The notes beneath the pieces were generated by a model that did not search any database, was not told the DNA's origin, and saw nothing but the letters and a program-made list of their open reading frames with translations. From Methyloversatilis sp. (GTDB lineage Bacteria; Pseudomonadota; Gammaproteobacteria; Burkholderiales; Rhodocyclaceae): a DNA stretch of 64,000 nucleotides. Position 1 is the first letter of the stretch. Every line of letters begins with the position of its first letter. The position numbers and the translations under genes are program-made. Below, piece by piece: positions 44,477-52,478 of the stretch. Where the stretch lies: assembly GCF_030698125.1 (NCBI RefSeq), contig NZ_JAUYNV010000008.1, positions 1 to 64,000 of the forward strand. Direction: 5' to 3'.

Positions 44477-44989
44477 ATGTCACCTGCCCTGCCGCCGGGA
44501 AGCCGCCCTTTCATGCTGTCGCTGCGCACCCTGCTGATGGCGGCCGGCCTGTCCGCACTGGCGGGCGCGTGCGCGCTGTCGACACCGTTTCCGCGCATCC
44601 ACACGGCCGTCGCCGGCGAGGCGGACGACGCCGTCGTGCTGGTGCTGACGCACATCGTCGTCGATGGCGCCCGGCGCGATGAATTCGACCGCCAGACGCG
44701 CCGCGTCATCGACAGCATGGCGACACAGCCCGGCCTGATCGGCTATTCGGCGCGGCGCGAACTGTTCGGCAACGAGGCGTGGACGATGAGCGTGTGGGCC
44801 GGCGACGCCCCGCGCGCCCGCTTCGTCCGCTCCGCCGTGCATCAGGAGGCCATCGCGAAAAGCGAGTCGGCGATTGTGACCGTCCGGCTGAAGCGGCTGA
44901 ACATGGCCCGCAAGGACGTGCCGCGCGATTGGGCGGCGGCGCTGGAGCTGCTCGCGCGGCCGGGCAACGATCGAATGTATGGCAAATGA
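44477..44989 (+). CDS. Exported antibiotic-biosynthesis-monooxygenase (ABM)-domain protein
   Basis: About 170 residues. A hydrophobic leader (LLMAAGLSALAGAC) ends at a Cys that could be a weak lipobox. The ABM dimeric alpha/beta-barrel domain follows: VVLVLTHIVVDGARRDEF, GLIGYSARRELFGNEAWTMS and HQEAIAKSESAIV. Starts at 44462, 44477 and 44513 are possible; CGAGG stands before 44477. No cofactor residues are predicted. The TetR remnant is divergent and just upstream, so it may once have controlled this gene (inference). Confidence 0.65.
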   Translation: MSPALPPGSRPFMLSLRTLLMAAGLSALAGACALSTPFPRIHTAVAGEADDAVVLVLTHIVVDGARRDEFDRQTRRVIDSMATQPGLIGYSARRELFGNEAWTMSVWAGDAPRARFVRSAVHQEAIAKSESAIVTVRLKRLNMARKDVPRDWAAALELLARPGNDRMYGK

Positions 44990-45218
44990 ATGGCCAGCTT
45001 TGCTTCTATATCGAAAGTTATAGATCGGCAGGTCAATGTCATTCGAAAGTCAAATCGGCGAATCAAAAGTTATCGATTCACGATGATCGGATGAGAGGTG
45101 CATCTGCATAATCCACTCGCCACGACCGGGTCCTGACGCACCAAGCGGAGGGAACGACACGTCTCGCGTCTACAGGTCGCTCATCACTGCCCTCCTCGCG
45201 GAGAGAAAGACAACAACA
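44990..45218. promoter_or_regulatory. AT-rich upstream region of the PEP-CTERM gene with repeated motif
   Basis: The stretch is markedly richer in A and T than its surroundings. Three related direct copies occur: TCGAAAGTTATAGATCGG (45011), TCGAAAGTCAAATCGG (45043) and TCAAAAGTTATCGATT (45063). The first sits in a small palindrome, CTATA-8-TATAG. They look like operator copies. No sigma-70 or sigma-54 boxes can be set with confidence. Confidence 0.45.
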
Positions 45219-46337
45219 ATGCGCAACACCCCTCACAGATTGCTGGTCGCGCTGGCACTTGCCGGTCATGCAGTGGCCGCGCAGGCGGCCGGATACACGT
45301 TCTCCCTGATTGAATTGCCGGGCGACGGATACACGACGGCAACCACGATCAATGCGGCCGGGCAGGTCATCGGTTCCGGCGGCCCGGATGGGTCAGCACA
45401 GCATCCACGGCTGTGGCTGGGCGGCGTCACCTCGACGCTCGCTTTGCCGCCCGCTAGCACCGCCATTGCGCAGGGAATCAACAGCGCGGGACAGATCGTC
45501 GGCGCGCTCACCGGATCCGGGTCAAACAGCCAGGCTACGTTGTGGATGGGGGCGAACGCGACGAACCTCGCGCTGCCGCAGATGAGTTCAAGCACCGCCC
45601 GTGCGATCAACGATGCGGGTGACATCGTCGGTGATTCAACGTTCGGGGGTGGCCTGTCGAACGCCACGCTGTGGCGAAATGGCGCTGTCATCGTACTGCC
45701 CGGCATCGGCGGCGAAGCCCGTGCCATCAACAACGCAGGCCAGATTGCAGGCATCTACGCCGTCACCGAAGCGGGTTCGAACGGACCAACGGTCGTCGCG
45801 TACCAGGCCGCCCGCTGGGACAACTACGTGCTCAGCACGCTGGGCGGCCCGAACAGCCAGGCCTACGACATCAACGACGCCGGCGTTGTCGTGGGAGAGA
45901 TGTTCAGCAGCGAAGGGTATATCCGCCCGGTGCGCTGGGATGGTACGGTCGCGACGGACCTGGGCACGCTGGCAGGCGAGTTTGCCGCAGCCTTCGGCAT
46001 CAACAATGCCGGTCAGATCGTGGGATCCGGCCTGAAGGCAAGCATCTTCGATCCGGCGTCGACCTTCGAGCAGAGGGCGTTCCTGTGGGACGGCCCTTCG
46101 ATCATCGATCTCACCAGTCTGCTCGACAGCGAAACGCTGACTGCTGGCTGGGTGCTTGAGTCGGCGAATGACATCAACGATCAGGGCTGGATCGTCGGCA
46201 GTGCGTACAACACGCTGACCGACGCCCGCCGTGGCTTCGTGCTGGCGCCGGTGCCGGAGCCCGAAACCTGGGCGATGCTGCTCGCCGGGCTGGGTCTGAT
46301 CGGCGCGATCGCCCGCCGTCGCGTCACGGTCGTGTAA
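45219..46337 (+). CDS. PEP-CTERM sorted HAF-repeat surface protein
   Basis: A 372-residue secreted protein. A signal peptide ends AAQAAG. The body consists of HAF-type repeats with the turns INAAGQVIGSG, INSAGQIVGAL, INDAGDIVGDS, INNAGQIAGIY, INDAGVVVGEM and INNAGQIVGSG, which build a beta-propeller-like array. The C-terminus has the exosortase signal VPEPETWAMLLAGLGLIGAI followed by ARRR. It should be sorted by EpsH-type exosortase and exported with exopolysaccharide systems; no exosortase gene lies in the window. Confidence 0.9.
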   Translation: MRNTPHRLLVALALAGHAVAAQAAGYTFSLIELPGDGYTTATTINAAGQVIGSGGPDGSAQHPRLWLGGVTSTLALPPASTAIAQGINSAGQIVGALTGSGSNSQATLWMGANATNLALPQMSSSTARAINDAGDIVGDSTFGGGLSNATLWRNGAVIVLPGIGGEARAINNAGQIAGIYAVTEAGSNGPTVVAYQAARWDNYVLSTLGGPNSQAYDINDAGVVVGEMFSSEGYIRPVRWDGTVATDLGTLAGEFAAAFGINNAGQIVGSGLKASIFDPASTFEQRAFLWDGPSIIDLTSLLDSETLTAGWVLESANDINDQGWIVGSAYNTLTDARRGFVLAPVPEPETWAMLLAGLGLIGAIARRRVTVV

Positions 46338-46342
46338 TGCAG

Positions 46343-46369
46343 CGCGTCAGGCGGCGTCCGCCTGACGCG
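46343..46369. terminator. Perfect 12-bp stem-loop between convergent genes
   Basis: CGCGTCAGGCGG (46343-46354) and CCGCCTGACGCG (46358-46369) are exact complements with a CGT loop, between the PEP-CTERM stop and the ABC-F stop. It probably serves both directions, though no T-run follows on either strand. Confidence 0.65.
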
Positions 46370-48316
46370 TCAGGTCGCCGATTCGATCTGTTCCGACACC
46401 ACCAGCCAGCGCTCTTCGTGGGTGTCGAGTTCGGCGTCGATGTTCTGCAGCGTCACGCCCAGTTCGCCGATCTCCTGTGGCGGCAACGACGTGGTTAGAC
46501 GCGCCTCGATGCCGTGCTTCTGCTTCTGCAGGTCAAGGATGGCCTGTTCGAGCTTGCCCAGTTCGAGCTTCAGCGCCTTGAGGTTCACCGGCGTCTTCTT
46601 CATCGCCGGGGCCGGTACGGGGGCGGCTGTGGCGGCTGGCGCTGCGGAGGCTGCCGGCGTCTTCAGTGATTCCTTCAGGTCTTCGCGTGCGCGTTTCGCT
46701 TCATTGAGCAGGTAACGCTGGTAATCGTCGAGGTCGCCCTCGAACGGTTCGATGCCGCCGCGCGACACCAGCCAGAACTCGTCGCAGACCGAGCGCAGCA
46801 GCGAACGGTCGTGGCTCACCAGCATCACCGTGCCTTCGAATTCATTCAGCGCCATCGCCAGTGCTTCACGGGTGGCGAGGTCGAGGTGGTTGGTCGGTTC
46901 GTCCATCAGCAGCAGGTTAGGGCGCTGCCACACCAGCATGCACAGCACCAGGCGCGCCTTTTCGCCGCCGCTCATCGTGCCGACCGCCTGCTTCACCATG
47001 TCGCCGCTGAAATTGAAGGTGCCGAGGAAATTGCGCAGGTCCTGCTCGCGACCGCTCTGTCCGGCCGGCAGGCCTTCGCGCGCCATGCGCGTCATGTGTT
47101 CGAGCGGATTGTCCTGCGGCCGCAGCACATCCAGTTCCTGCTGCGCGAAATAGCCGACCGACAGACCCTTGCCCTCGCTTACCGTGCCGGTGGTGGCCTT
47201 GAGCGCGCGCGCGATGGTCTTCACCACGGTCGATTTGCCCTGGCCGTTGGCGCCGAGGATGCCGATGCGCTGGCCCGCCATCACGGTGCGGTTCACATTG
47301 CGCACGATGGTGGTCGGCGGCGCGCCGGCTGGCGCGTCGTCCGGCGGCGGATAGCCGAAGCTCGCGTTCTCCATCACCAGCATCGGGTTGGGCAGATTGG
47401 CCGGTTCCTTGAATTCGAAGGTGAAGTCGGCGCTGGCCAGCATCGGCGCCAGCCGCTCCATGCGGTCGAGCGCCTTGACGCGGCTCTGTGCCTGTTTGGC
47501 CTTGCTCGCCTTGGCCTTGAAGCGGGCGATGAACTTCTGCAGATGGGCGATCTTGTCCTGTTGCTTGGCGTAGGCGTTCTGCTGCAGTTCCATCTGCTGA
47601 GCCCGCATGTCTTCGAAGGTGCTGTAGTTGCCGCCGTAACGGGTCAGCTTCGCCGCGTCGATGTGCAGCGTGACATTGGTGATGGCGTCGAGAAACTCGC
47701 GGTCGTGGCTGATGACGACCAGCGTGCCTTCGTAGCGCGTCAGCCAGCTTTCCAGCCAGACCAGCGCGTCCAGATCCAGGTGGTTGGTCGGTTCGTCGAG
47801 CAGCAGCAGGTCGGACGGACACATCAGCGCGCGCGCCAGCTGCAGGCGCATGCGCCAGCCGCCGGAAAAGCTGTTCACCGGATTGTTCAGTTCGGTGGTC
47901 TTGAAACCCAGCCCGAGAATGAGCGATTGCGCCCGCGCCTGGGCGTCGTGCGCGCCGGCATCGTGCAGCGCCATGTAGGCATAGGCCATGCGCTCGCCGT
48001 CGTCGCCCGCCTCGGCGGCATGCACTTCCTGCTGGGCCGCGAGCAGCGCGGTGTCGCCCTCGATGACGAAGTCGGTCGCCGGCTGGTCGGTTTCGGGCAT
48101 GTCCTGCGCGACCTGCGCCATGCGCCACTGCACCGGCACGTTGAATTCGCCGGAATCTTCATGCAGCGTGCCGTTGAGCAACGCGAACAGCGTCGATTTT
48201 CCGGCGCCGTTGCGACCGACCAGACCGACCTTTTCGCCCGGATTGATGGTGGCGGTGGCGCCGTCGAGCAGCACCTTGGCGCTGCGGCGCAGGGTGACGT
48301 TCCTGAGTGTGATCAT
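46370..48316 (-). CDS. ABC-F family ATPase (YheS-like)
   Basis: A 648-residue protein with two ABC cassettes and no membrane domain. The first has GRNGAGKST, FSGGWRMRLQLARAL and LLLLDEPTNHLDLDAL; the second GANGQGKST, MSGGEKARLVLCMLV and LLLMDEPTNHLDLATR. The linker between (EDMRAQQMELQQ...) is the ribosome-probing arm. A C-terminal coiled coil (LELGKLEQAILDLQKQ) is typical of the Uup/YheS type. It likely acts on translating ribosomes. MITLRNVTL is the right start; an upstream frame extension is unlikely. Confidence 0.92.
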   Translation of the reverse strand: MITLRNVTLRRSAKVLLDGATATINPGEKVGLVGRNGAGKSTLFALLNGTLHEDSGEFNVPVQWRMAQVAQDMPETDQPATDFVIEGDTALLAAQQEVHAAEAGDDGERMAYAYMALHDAGAHDAQARAQSLILGLGFKTTELNNPVNSFSGGWRMRLQLARALMCPSDLLLLDEPTNHLDLDALVWLESWLTRYEGTLVVISHDREFLDAITNVTLHIDAAKLTRYGGNYSTFEDMRAQQMELQQNAYAKQQDKIAHLQKFIARFKAKASKAKQAQSRVKALDRMERLAPMLASADFTFEFKEPANLPNPMLVMENASFGYPPPDDAPAGAPPTTIVRNVNRTVMAGQRIGILGANGQGKSTVVKTIARALKATTGTVSEGKGLSVGYFAQQELDVLRPQDNPLEHMTRMAREGLPAGQSGREQDLRNFLGTFNFSGDMVKQAVGTMSGGEKARLVLCMLVWQRPNLLLMDEPTNHLDLATREALAMALNEFEGTVMLVSHDRSLLRSVCDEFWLVSRGGIEPFEGDLDDYQRYLLNEAKRAREDLKESLKTPAASAAPAATAAPVPAPAMKKTPVNLKALKLELGKLEQAILDLQKQKHGIEARLTTSLPPQEIGELGVTLQNIDAELDTHEERWLVVSEQIESAT

Positions 48317-48627
48317 GCGGGTGAAGCTCCAGCGGACGTCCCGCAACGACAGGCGGCAAGACCAGGGAAGGGGTGGCGGGGCGGAAAAACGGGGCAGGCG
48401 ACCGAAAGTCGTGACCGGATGGTCGCTGCAGGCCGAAGTATCTTCGCCCGCGCCGGTCGCCGTCAAATCGAACGCGGGCGCACGGCGTGCCCGGAATGAT
48501 CCGGATCAGGGGCGTTCGGCCCGGGAGTCATGAGAGGGCGCTGAAATTTGTGTCCGGTGTTTGCGTCCCGGCGTCACCGGTCCGGCCCGTCCCTCGCAGC
48601 AACAGACAAACCGGGCGCCAGGAGGCG
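48317..48627. other. Gap between ABC-F gene and small minus-strand gene
   Basis: The 311 bases hold the leader of the ABC-F gene. I see no RNA gene, strong hairpin or clear promoter boxes here. Confidence 0.5.
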
Positions 48628-48924
48628 TCACCGTGACTCGATCAGTTCGCGTCCCCGCAGAAAGCCCATGCCTTCTGCAATCTCCTGTGACGCGTAGAAC
48701 AGTCCCAGGTCTGCTTTTGCGCTCACCATTTCTTCGTCCGGCACCTTTGCATCCCGCCGGCTGATCGTGACCGTGAAGGTCCACTCGTTGCCGTGGCCTG
48801 ACAGCGAGGGGTTCGGGTTCATGAGTCGTTCGGTGCAGACATGCATGTCGTGATCGTGATAGGACTCCGTCTTCCACACTGGCGCGTCCGTCAGTTCATT
48901 CGGCGTAATCTCGAGCGTGCTCAT
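48628..48924 (-). CDS. Small hypothetical protein
   Basis: A 98-residue protein with AAGGAG six bases before its ATG, which supports a real gene. The composition is balanced: MSTLEITPNELTDAPVW opens it, a HDHDMHVC cluster of His, Asp and Cys lies at residues 23-30, and WTFTVTISRRDAKVPDEEMV follows. The His/Cys cluster could bind a metal. There is no signal peptide. I recognise no family. Confidence 0.6.
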   Translation of the reverse strand: MSTLEITPNELTDAPVWKTESYHDHDMHVCTERLMNPNPSLSGHGNEWTFTVTISRRDAKVPDEEMVSAKADLGLFYASQEIAEGMGFLRGRELIESR

Positions 48925-49184
48925 TGATTTCTCCTTGAATCGTCATCGTGGATCCGGACGCGCGGCGCCGGATGGACGATCCGCGCGACCGATGCCTGGG
49001 AGGCGACGTTGCTCGCGGACGACACCAACGGTCTGTGCGCTGGCGGACGAATCGCATCGCGCGATCCCGAATCGGCCGCGTCCGGCGGGTCGTCCGCTGT
49101 GTTCGTTCTGGTACGGACGCGCCACGTCGGGACGCCGATGATCGGAACTGCGGTCGACTTGACCGTCTGCGCGGAGAAACCCTC

Positions 49185-49577
49185 ATGAACACCCCCCAAC
49201 GATCACTGCGGACGGCTGCGACGCTTGCCTGCTTCGGCGTGCTGCTGCTCGCCGGCTGCGACAAGGAAGGGCCCCTGCCGGTCACCCAGTCGTCTTCGCC
49301 TGCGCCTGCTGCGATGCCATCGAACGCGACGACCCAGTCGATGCCCGGTTCGGAAGCGAATCTCGACGATGCCGGTGTGACAACCCGCGTCACCACTGCC
49401 CTGCTGGCCGATCCGAGCATCAAGGCCTACCCGATCGAAGTCATTTCGCTCAAGGGCGATGTGCGCCTGCTTGGCGAAGTCGACACCCAGGTGCAGCGCG
49501 AGCGGGTGCTGGAGGTGGCACGCGGCGTCGAGGGCGTGCATGCGCTGCACGATGAACTGACGCTGCGCAAGCAGTGA
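49185..49577 (+). CDS. BON-domain lipoprotein
   Basis: A 130-residue lipoprotein: the leader ends LLLAGCDKEG with a proper lipobox. A Ser/Pro/Ala linker leads to one BON domain (about residues 60-130) with TRVTTALLADPSIKAYPIEV, GDVRLLGEVDTQVQRERVLE and GVEGVHALHDELTLR. BON proteins bind phospholipids or stabilise the envelope (OsmY, DolP). It lies alone between divergent and convergent neighbours. Confidence 0.88.
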   Translation: MNTPQRSLRTAATLACFGVLLLAGCDKEGPLPVTQSSSPAPAAMPSNATTQSMPGSEANLDDAGVTTRVTTALLADPSIKAYPIEVISLKGDVRLLGEVDTQVQRERVLEVARGVEGVHALHDELTLRKQ

Positions 49578-49622
49578 TGCTCTGCGGCATGCGCCGGATG
49601 TCGGCGCGTTCCCCGTGCCCGT

Positions 49623-51368
49623 CTAGGCGTCGATGAACTGCAGCCGCGCCAGCTTCGCGTACAGGCCATCCTGTGCCAGCAGCTCGGCGTGGTTGCCGGT
49701 TTCGACGGCGTGGCCGTGCTCGAGCACGACGATGCGGTCGGCACGCTGCACGGTCGCCAGACGGTGCGCCACCACCAGCGTGGTGCGGCTGGCCATCAGC
49801 GGCGCCAGTGCGGCCTGCACCATGCGCTCGCTTTCGGCGTCGAGCGCCGATGTGGCTTCGTCCAGCAGCAGGATGGGCCGGTCAGCCAGAATGGCGCGTG
49901 CGATGGCGATGCGCTGACGCTGGCCGCCGGACAGGCGCACACCGCGCTCGCCGAGCGGGCTGTCATAGCCGCCCGGCATGGCGCGGATGAAGGCGTCGGC
50001 GAAGGCCGCTTCGCAGGCAACGCGCACCTCGGCGTCGCTGGCGCCGGGCCGCGCATAGCGCACGTTGTCGGCCACGCTGGCGGCAAAGATGACCGCCTCC
50101 TGTGGCACGAGGGCGATGCGTGCGCGCACCTCGGCCGGATCTGCGTCTGCCAGCGGCACGCCGTCGATGCTCACCGTGCCCGACTGCGGATCGTAGAAGC
50201 GCAACAGCAGCTGGAATAGTGTGGACTTGCCGGCGCCCGAAGGCCCGACCAGCGCGACGGTTTCGCCTGCCCGCACGTCGAGGCTGAAGCCGTCGAGCGC
50301 TGGTGTGTCCGGTCGGCTCGGGTAGCTGAAGCGCACGTCACGGAAGGTGATGTCGCCGCGCGCCGGCGTGGGAAGCGCGCGCGGTGACGACGGCGCCGTG
50401 ATGTCGGGCTGGGTGTCGAGCAGTTCGATCAGCCGCTCGGTGGCGCCCGCTGCCCGCTGCAACTCGCCCCACACTTCCGACAGCGCGCCGACCGAACTGG
50501 CCACCATGGCCGCGTAGAACACGAAGGCCGACAGTTCGCCGGCGCTCAGCCGACCTTCCAGCACATCGTGCCCGCCGACCCACAGGATGACCGCCACCGA
50601 GCCGAACACCAGCAGGATGACCATCACGACCATCAGCGCCGAATGACGGTAGCGTTTCACGCCGGTGTCGAAACTGCGCTCGACCAGCGACGTGAAGTGT
50701 TCGCGGTCCGCGTCTTCGTGGCCGCAGGCCTGCACGATGCGGATGGCGTGCACACTTTCGTCGACATGGGTGCCGAGGTCGGCCACCCGCGCCTGACGCT
50801 CGCGCGACAGCGCCCGCACCTTGCGGCCGAACAGCACGATGGGTGCGACCACCAGCGGTACGCCGGCCAGCACCAGCAAGGTAAGGCGCCCGCTGGTCAG
50901 CGCCAGCATCACGAGTCCGCCGGTCAGCAGCAGGATGTTGCGCAGTGCGATCGACAGCGTCGAACCGACCACATTTTCGATCTGCGCCGTGTCGTTGGTC
51001 AGCCGCGATATGACTTCGCCGGTGCGCCCGGCTTCGAAGAACGACGGCGGCAGCGTCAGCAGATGCGCATAGACCCGCGTGCGCAGATCCGCCGACACCC
51101 GCTCGCCGAGCCAGGACACGTTGTAGAACCGCAGCCAGGTCGCGCCCGCCAGCAGCACGACCAGCAGCAGCGAACCACCGAGCGCCCGGTCCAGCCAGGC
51201 CGCGTCACCGGCTGCAAACCCCTGATCGATCACGCTGCGCAACCCCTGACCGAGCGCCAGCGCCGCACTCGCCGCCAGTACCAGACCGAGGGTGGCCAAC
51301 AGCAGCCGGCCCCGATGCGGCTTCACCATTTCGACCATCACCTGTCGCGCTCGCTGTATATCCGTCAC
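49623..51368 (-). CDS. ABC exporter, MsbA-like fused permease-ATPase
   Basis: A 581-residue half transporter. The six-helix membrane domain spans residues 20-310 with the EAGRTGEVISRLTNDTAQIE coupling segment. The ATPase has GPSGAGKST, LSGGQRQRIAIARAI, ILLLDEATSALDAES and the switch VVAHRLATV. The substrate could be a lipid or drug; sequence alone cannot say. It is divergent from tRNA-Leu. Confidence 0.88.
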   Translation of the reverse strand: MTDIQRARQVMVEMVKPHRGRLLLATLGLVLAASAALALGQGLRSVIDQGFAAGDAAWLDRALGGSLLLVVLLAGATWLRFYNVSWLGERVSADLRTRVYAHLLTLPPSFFEAGRTGEVISRLTNDTAQIENVVGSTLSIALRNILLLTGGLVMLALTSGRLTLLVLAGVPLVVAPIVLFGRKVRALSRERQARVADLGTHVDESVHAIRIVQACGHEDADREHFTSLVERSFDTGVKRYRHSALMVVMVILLVFGSVAVILWVGGHDVLEGRLSAGELSAFVFYAAMVASSVGALSEVWGELQRAAGATERLIELLDTQPDITAPSSPRALPTPARGDITFRDVRFSYPSRPDTPALDGFSLDVRAGETVALVGPSGAGKSTLFQLLLRFYDPQSGTVSIDGVPLADADPAEVRARIALVPQEAVIFAASVADNVRYARPGASDAEVRVACEAAFADAFIRAMPGGYDSPLGERGVRLSGGQRQRIAIARAILADRPILLLDEATSALDAESERMVQAALAPLMASRTTLVVAHRLATVQRADRIVVLEHGHAVETGNHAELLAQDGLYAKLARLQFIDA

Positions 51369-51380
51369 ACTGCTGACTCC

Positions 51381-51406
51381 TTGTTGTGGCAGTTTTGTTG
51401 TATATT
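51381..51406 (+). promoter_or_regulatory. Probable promoter of tRNA-Leu
   Basis: TATATT at 51401-51406 with TTGTTG at 51381-51386 (14-nt spacing, short of ideal) and a GC-rich CCGGCCCC discriminator, a feature of stringently controlled stable-RNA promoters. The tRNA starts 19 nt downstream. Confidence 0.45.
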
Positions 51407-51424
51407 CCGGCCCCTATCCGAAGT

Positions 51425-51509
51425 GCGCGGGTGGCGAAATTGGTAGACGCGCTGTCTTGAGGGGGCAGTGCCGCAAGGCGTAAGAGTTCGAGTCTCTTTC
51501 CGCGCACCA
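51425..51509 (+). tRNA. tRNA-Leu (GAG anticodon)
   Basis: An 85-nt class II tRNA. The acceptor strands GCGCGGG and TCCGCGC pair, the D-arm contains TGGCGAAATTGGTAGAC, and the anticodon loop TTGAGGG is closed by CTGTC/GGCAG, giving GAG for CUC/CUU codons. A long variable arm (TGCCGCAAGGCG) marks a leucine tRNA, GTTCGAGTC is the T-arm, and CCA is encoded. Confidence 0.95.
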
Positions 51510-51742
51510 CACATTCAGTGTCTCAGGCGCTTCATTGCGTTTCTGTTTCACCCTCCGGTCGGCCCGGCCGGAAAATCCACGTTTTGGTCAGGCATGCCGG
51601 GCACCGGTTGCGATGTTGCAGCGCAAACCGTGTCGCGGCATCCCTTTGCTACCATCCGTCTCGCAATTCCGGGCCCGTCTCAATACAGAAAAAATTCCGG
51701 TCACGTAACCGGGACAGAATTCGGTCGGAGGAGGAGAAACCG

Positions 51743-52462
51743 ATGGCGTTGGATAAAGTACTTCTGGGCCGCTTGTTGCAGTTGAACGAGCCGTGGACGG
51801 TACGCGATTTTCGCTTCGATCCGGATGCCCGCAAGCTGGATGCCTGGGTCGGCGTCGAGCCGCCGCGCGGCTGGTTCGCTCGCGTGCGGCGTCAGCCGGC
51901 CGAAGGGCCGGAGCGCGCCTGGCGCCATGTTGATCTCGCGGGCTGGCGTTGCCATGTGCATGTGCAGGCGCCGATCGGTGCCGATCTGAGCGCGCTGCCC
52001 TGGGCCGGCGCCGTCGATATGCCGTTTTCCCAGGCCCTTTCAAAGCACGTCTTTGCACTGTTCAACGAAGGTGTTCCGCTGAACGGCATCTGCACGATCA
52101 CCGGCATTCCGCTGCAGGAACTGTGGAAGTTCAAGTACTCGCTCGATCAGGGCAAGACTGCCATCGCGACGCCTGCGTCGCCGCTGGTCGATCTGGCGCC
52201 CGCCGGCTCCGTCGCGCCTGCCGCGCTGACGGACGATATCCCCGACCTGACGGATCCGGTCTGGCTCAAGCTGATCGAAGGCCAGGTGGATCTCGATATC
52301 CGTGCGCTCAGCCTGAAGCTGCTGATGACCCGTCTGCGCAGCCAGCTCGAAGTGATCACCGACGAAGAAGTGCGCATGCTCAAGCTACGCGAGTTGCACC
52401 GTTATTTCGTCAAGAACGCACGCATGCTCGGGCACGAGCTGTCCCAGTTGCGCGCCAGCTGA
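51743..52462 (+). CDS. Conserved hypothetical protein with HTH-like segment
   Basis: A 239-residue protein with a very strong ribosome site (GGAGGAGGAG) before the ATG. The first 60 residues (WTVRDFRFDPDARKLDAWVG, GWFARVRR) are strand-rich and recall the N-terminal region of ISL3-type transposases without its zinc cysteines. Residues 98-134 (SKHVFALFNEGVPLNGICTI, TGIPLQELWKF) look like a helix-turn-helix. The C-terminus is helical and charged. No catalytic motif is seen. The downstream gene is 16 nt away. A small palindrome CCGGT-6-ACCGG lies in its leader. Confidence 0.6.
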   Translation: MALDKVLLGRLLQLNEPWTVRDFRFDPDARKLDAWVGVEPPRGWFARVRRQPAEGPERAWRHVDLAGWRCHVHVQAPIGADLSALPWAGAVDMPFSQALSKHVFALFNEGVPLNGICTITGIPLQELWKFKYSLDQGKTAIATPASPLVDLAPAGSVAPAALTDDIPDLTDPVWLKLIEGQVDLDIRALSLKLLMTRLRSQLEVITDEEVRMLKLRELHRYFVKNARMLGHELSQLRAS

Positions 52463-52478
52463 CGCCCGTCCCGATTTC

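Noticed and set aside
44990-45005. Sigma-54 promoter (TGGC/TTGC) before the PEP-CTERM gene
   Set aside because: The two words are separated by 5 nt in place of the required 7.
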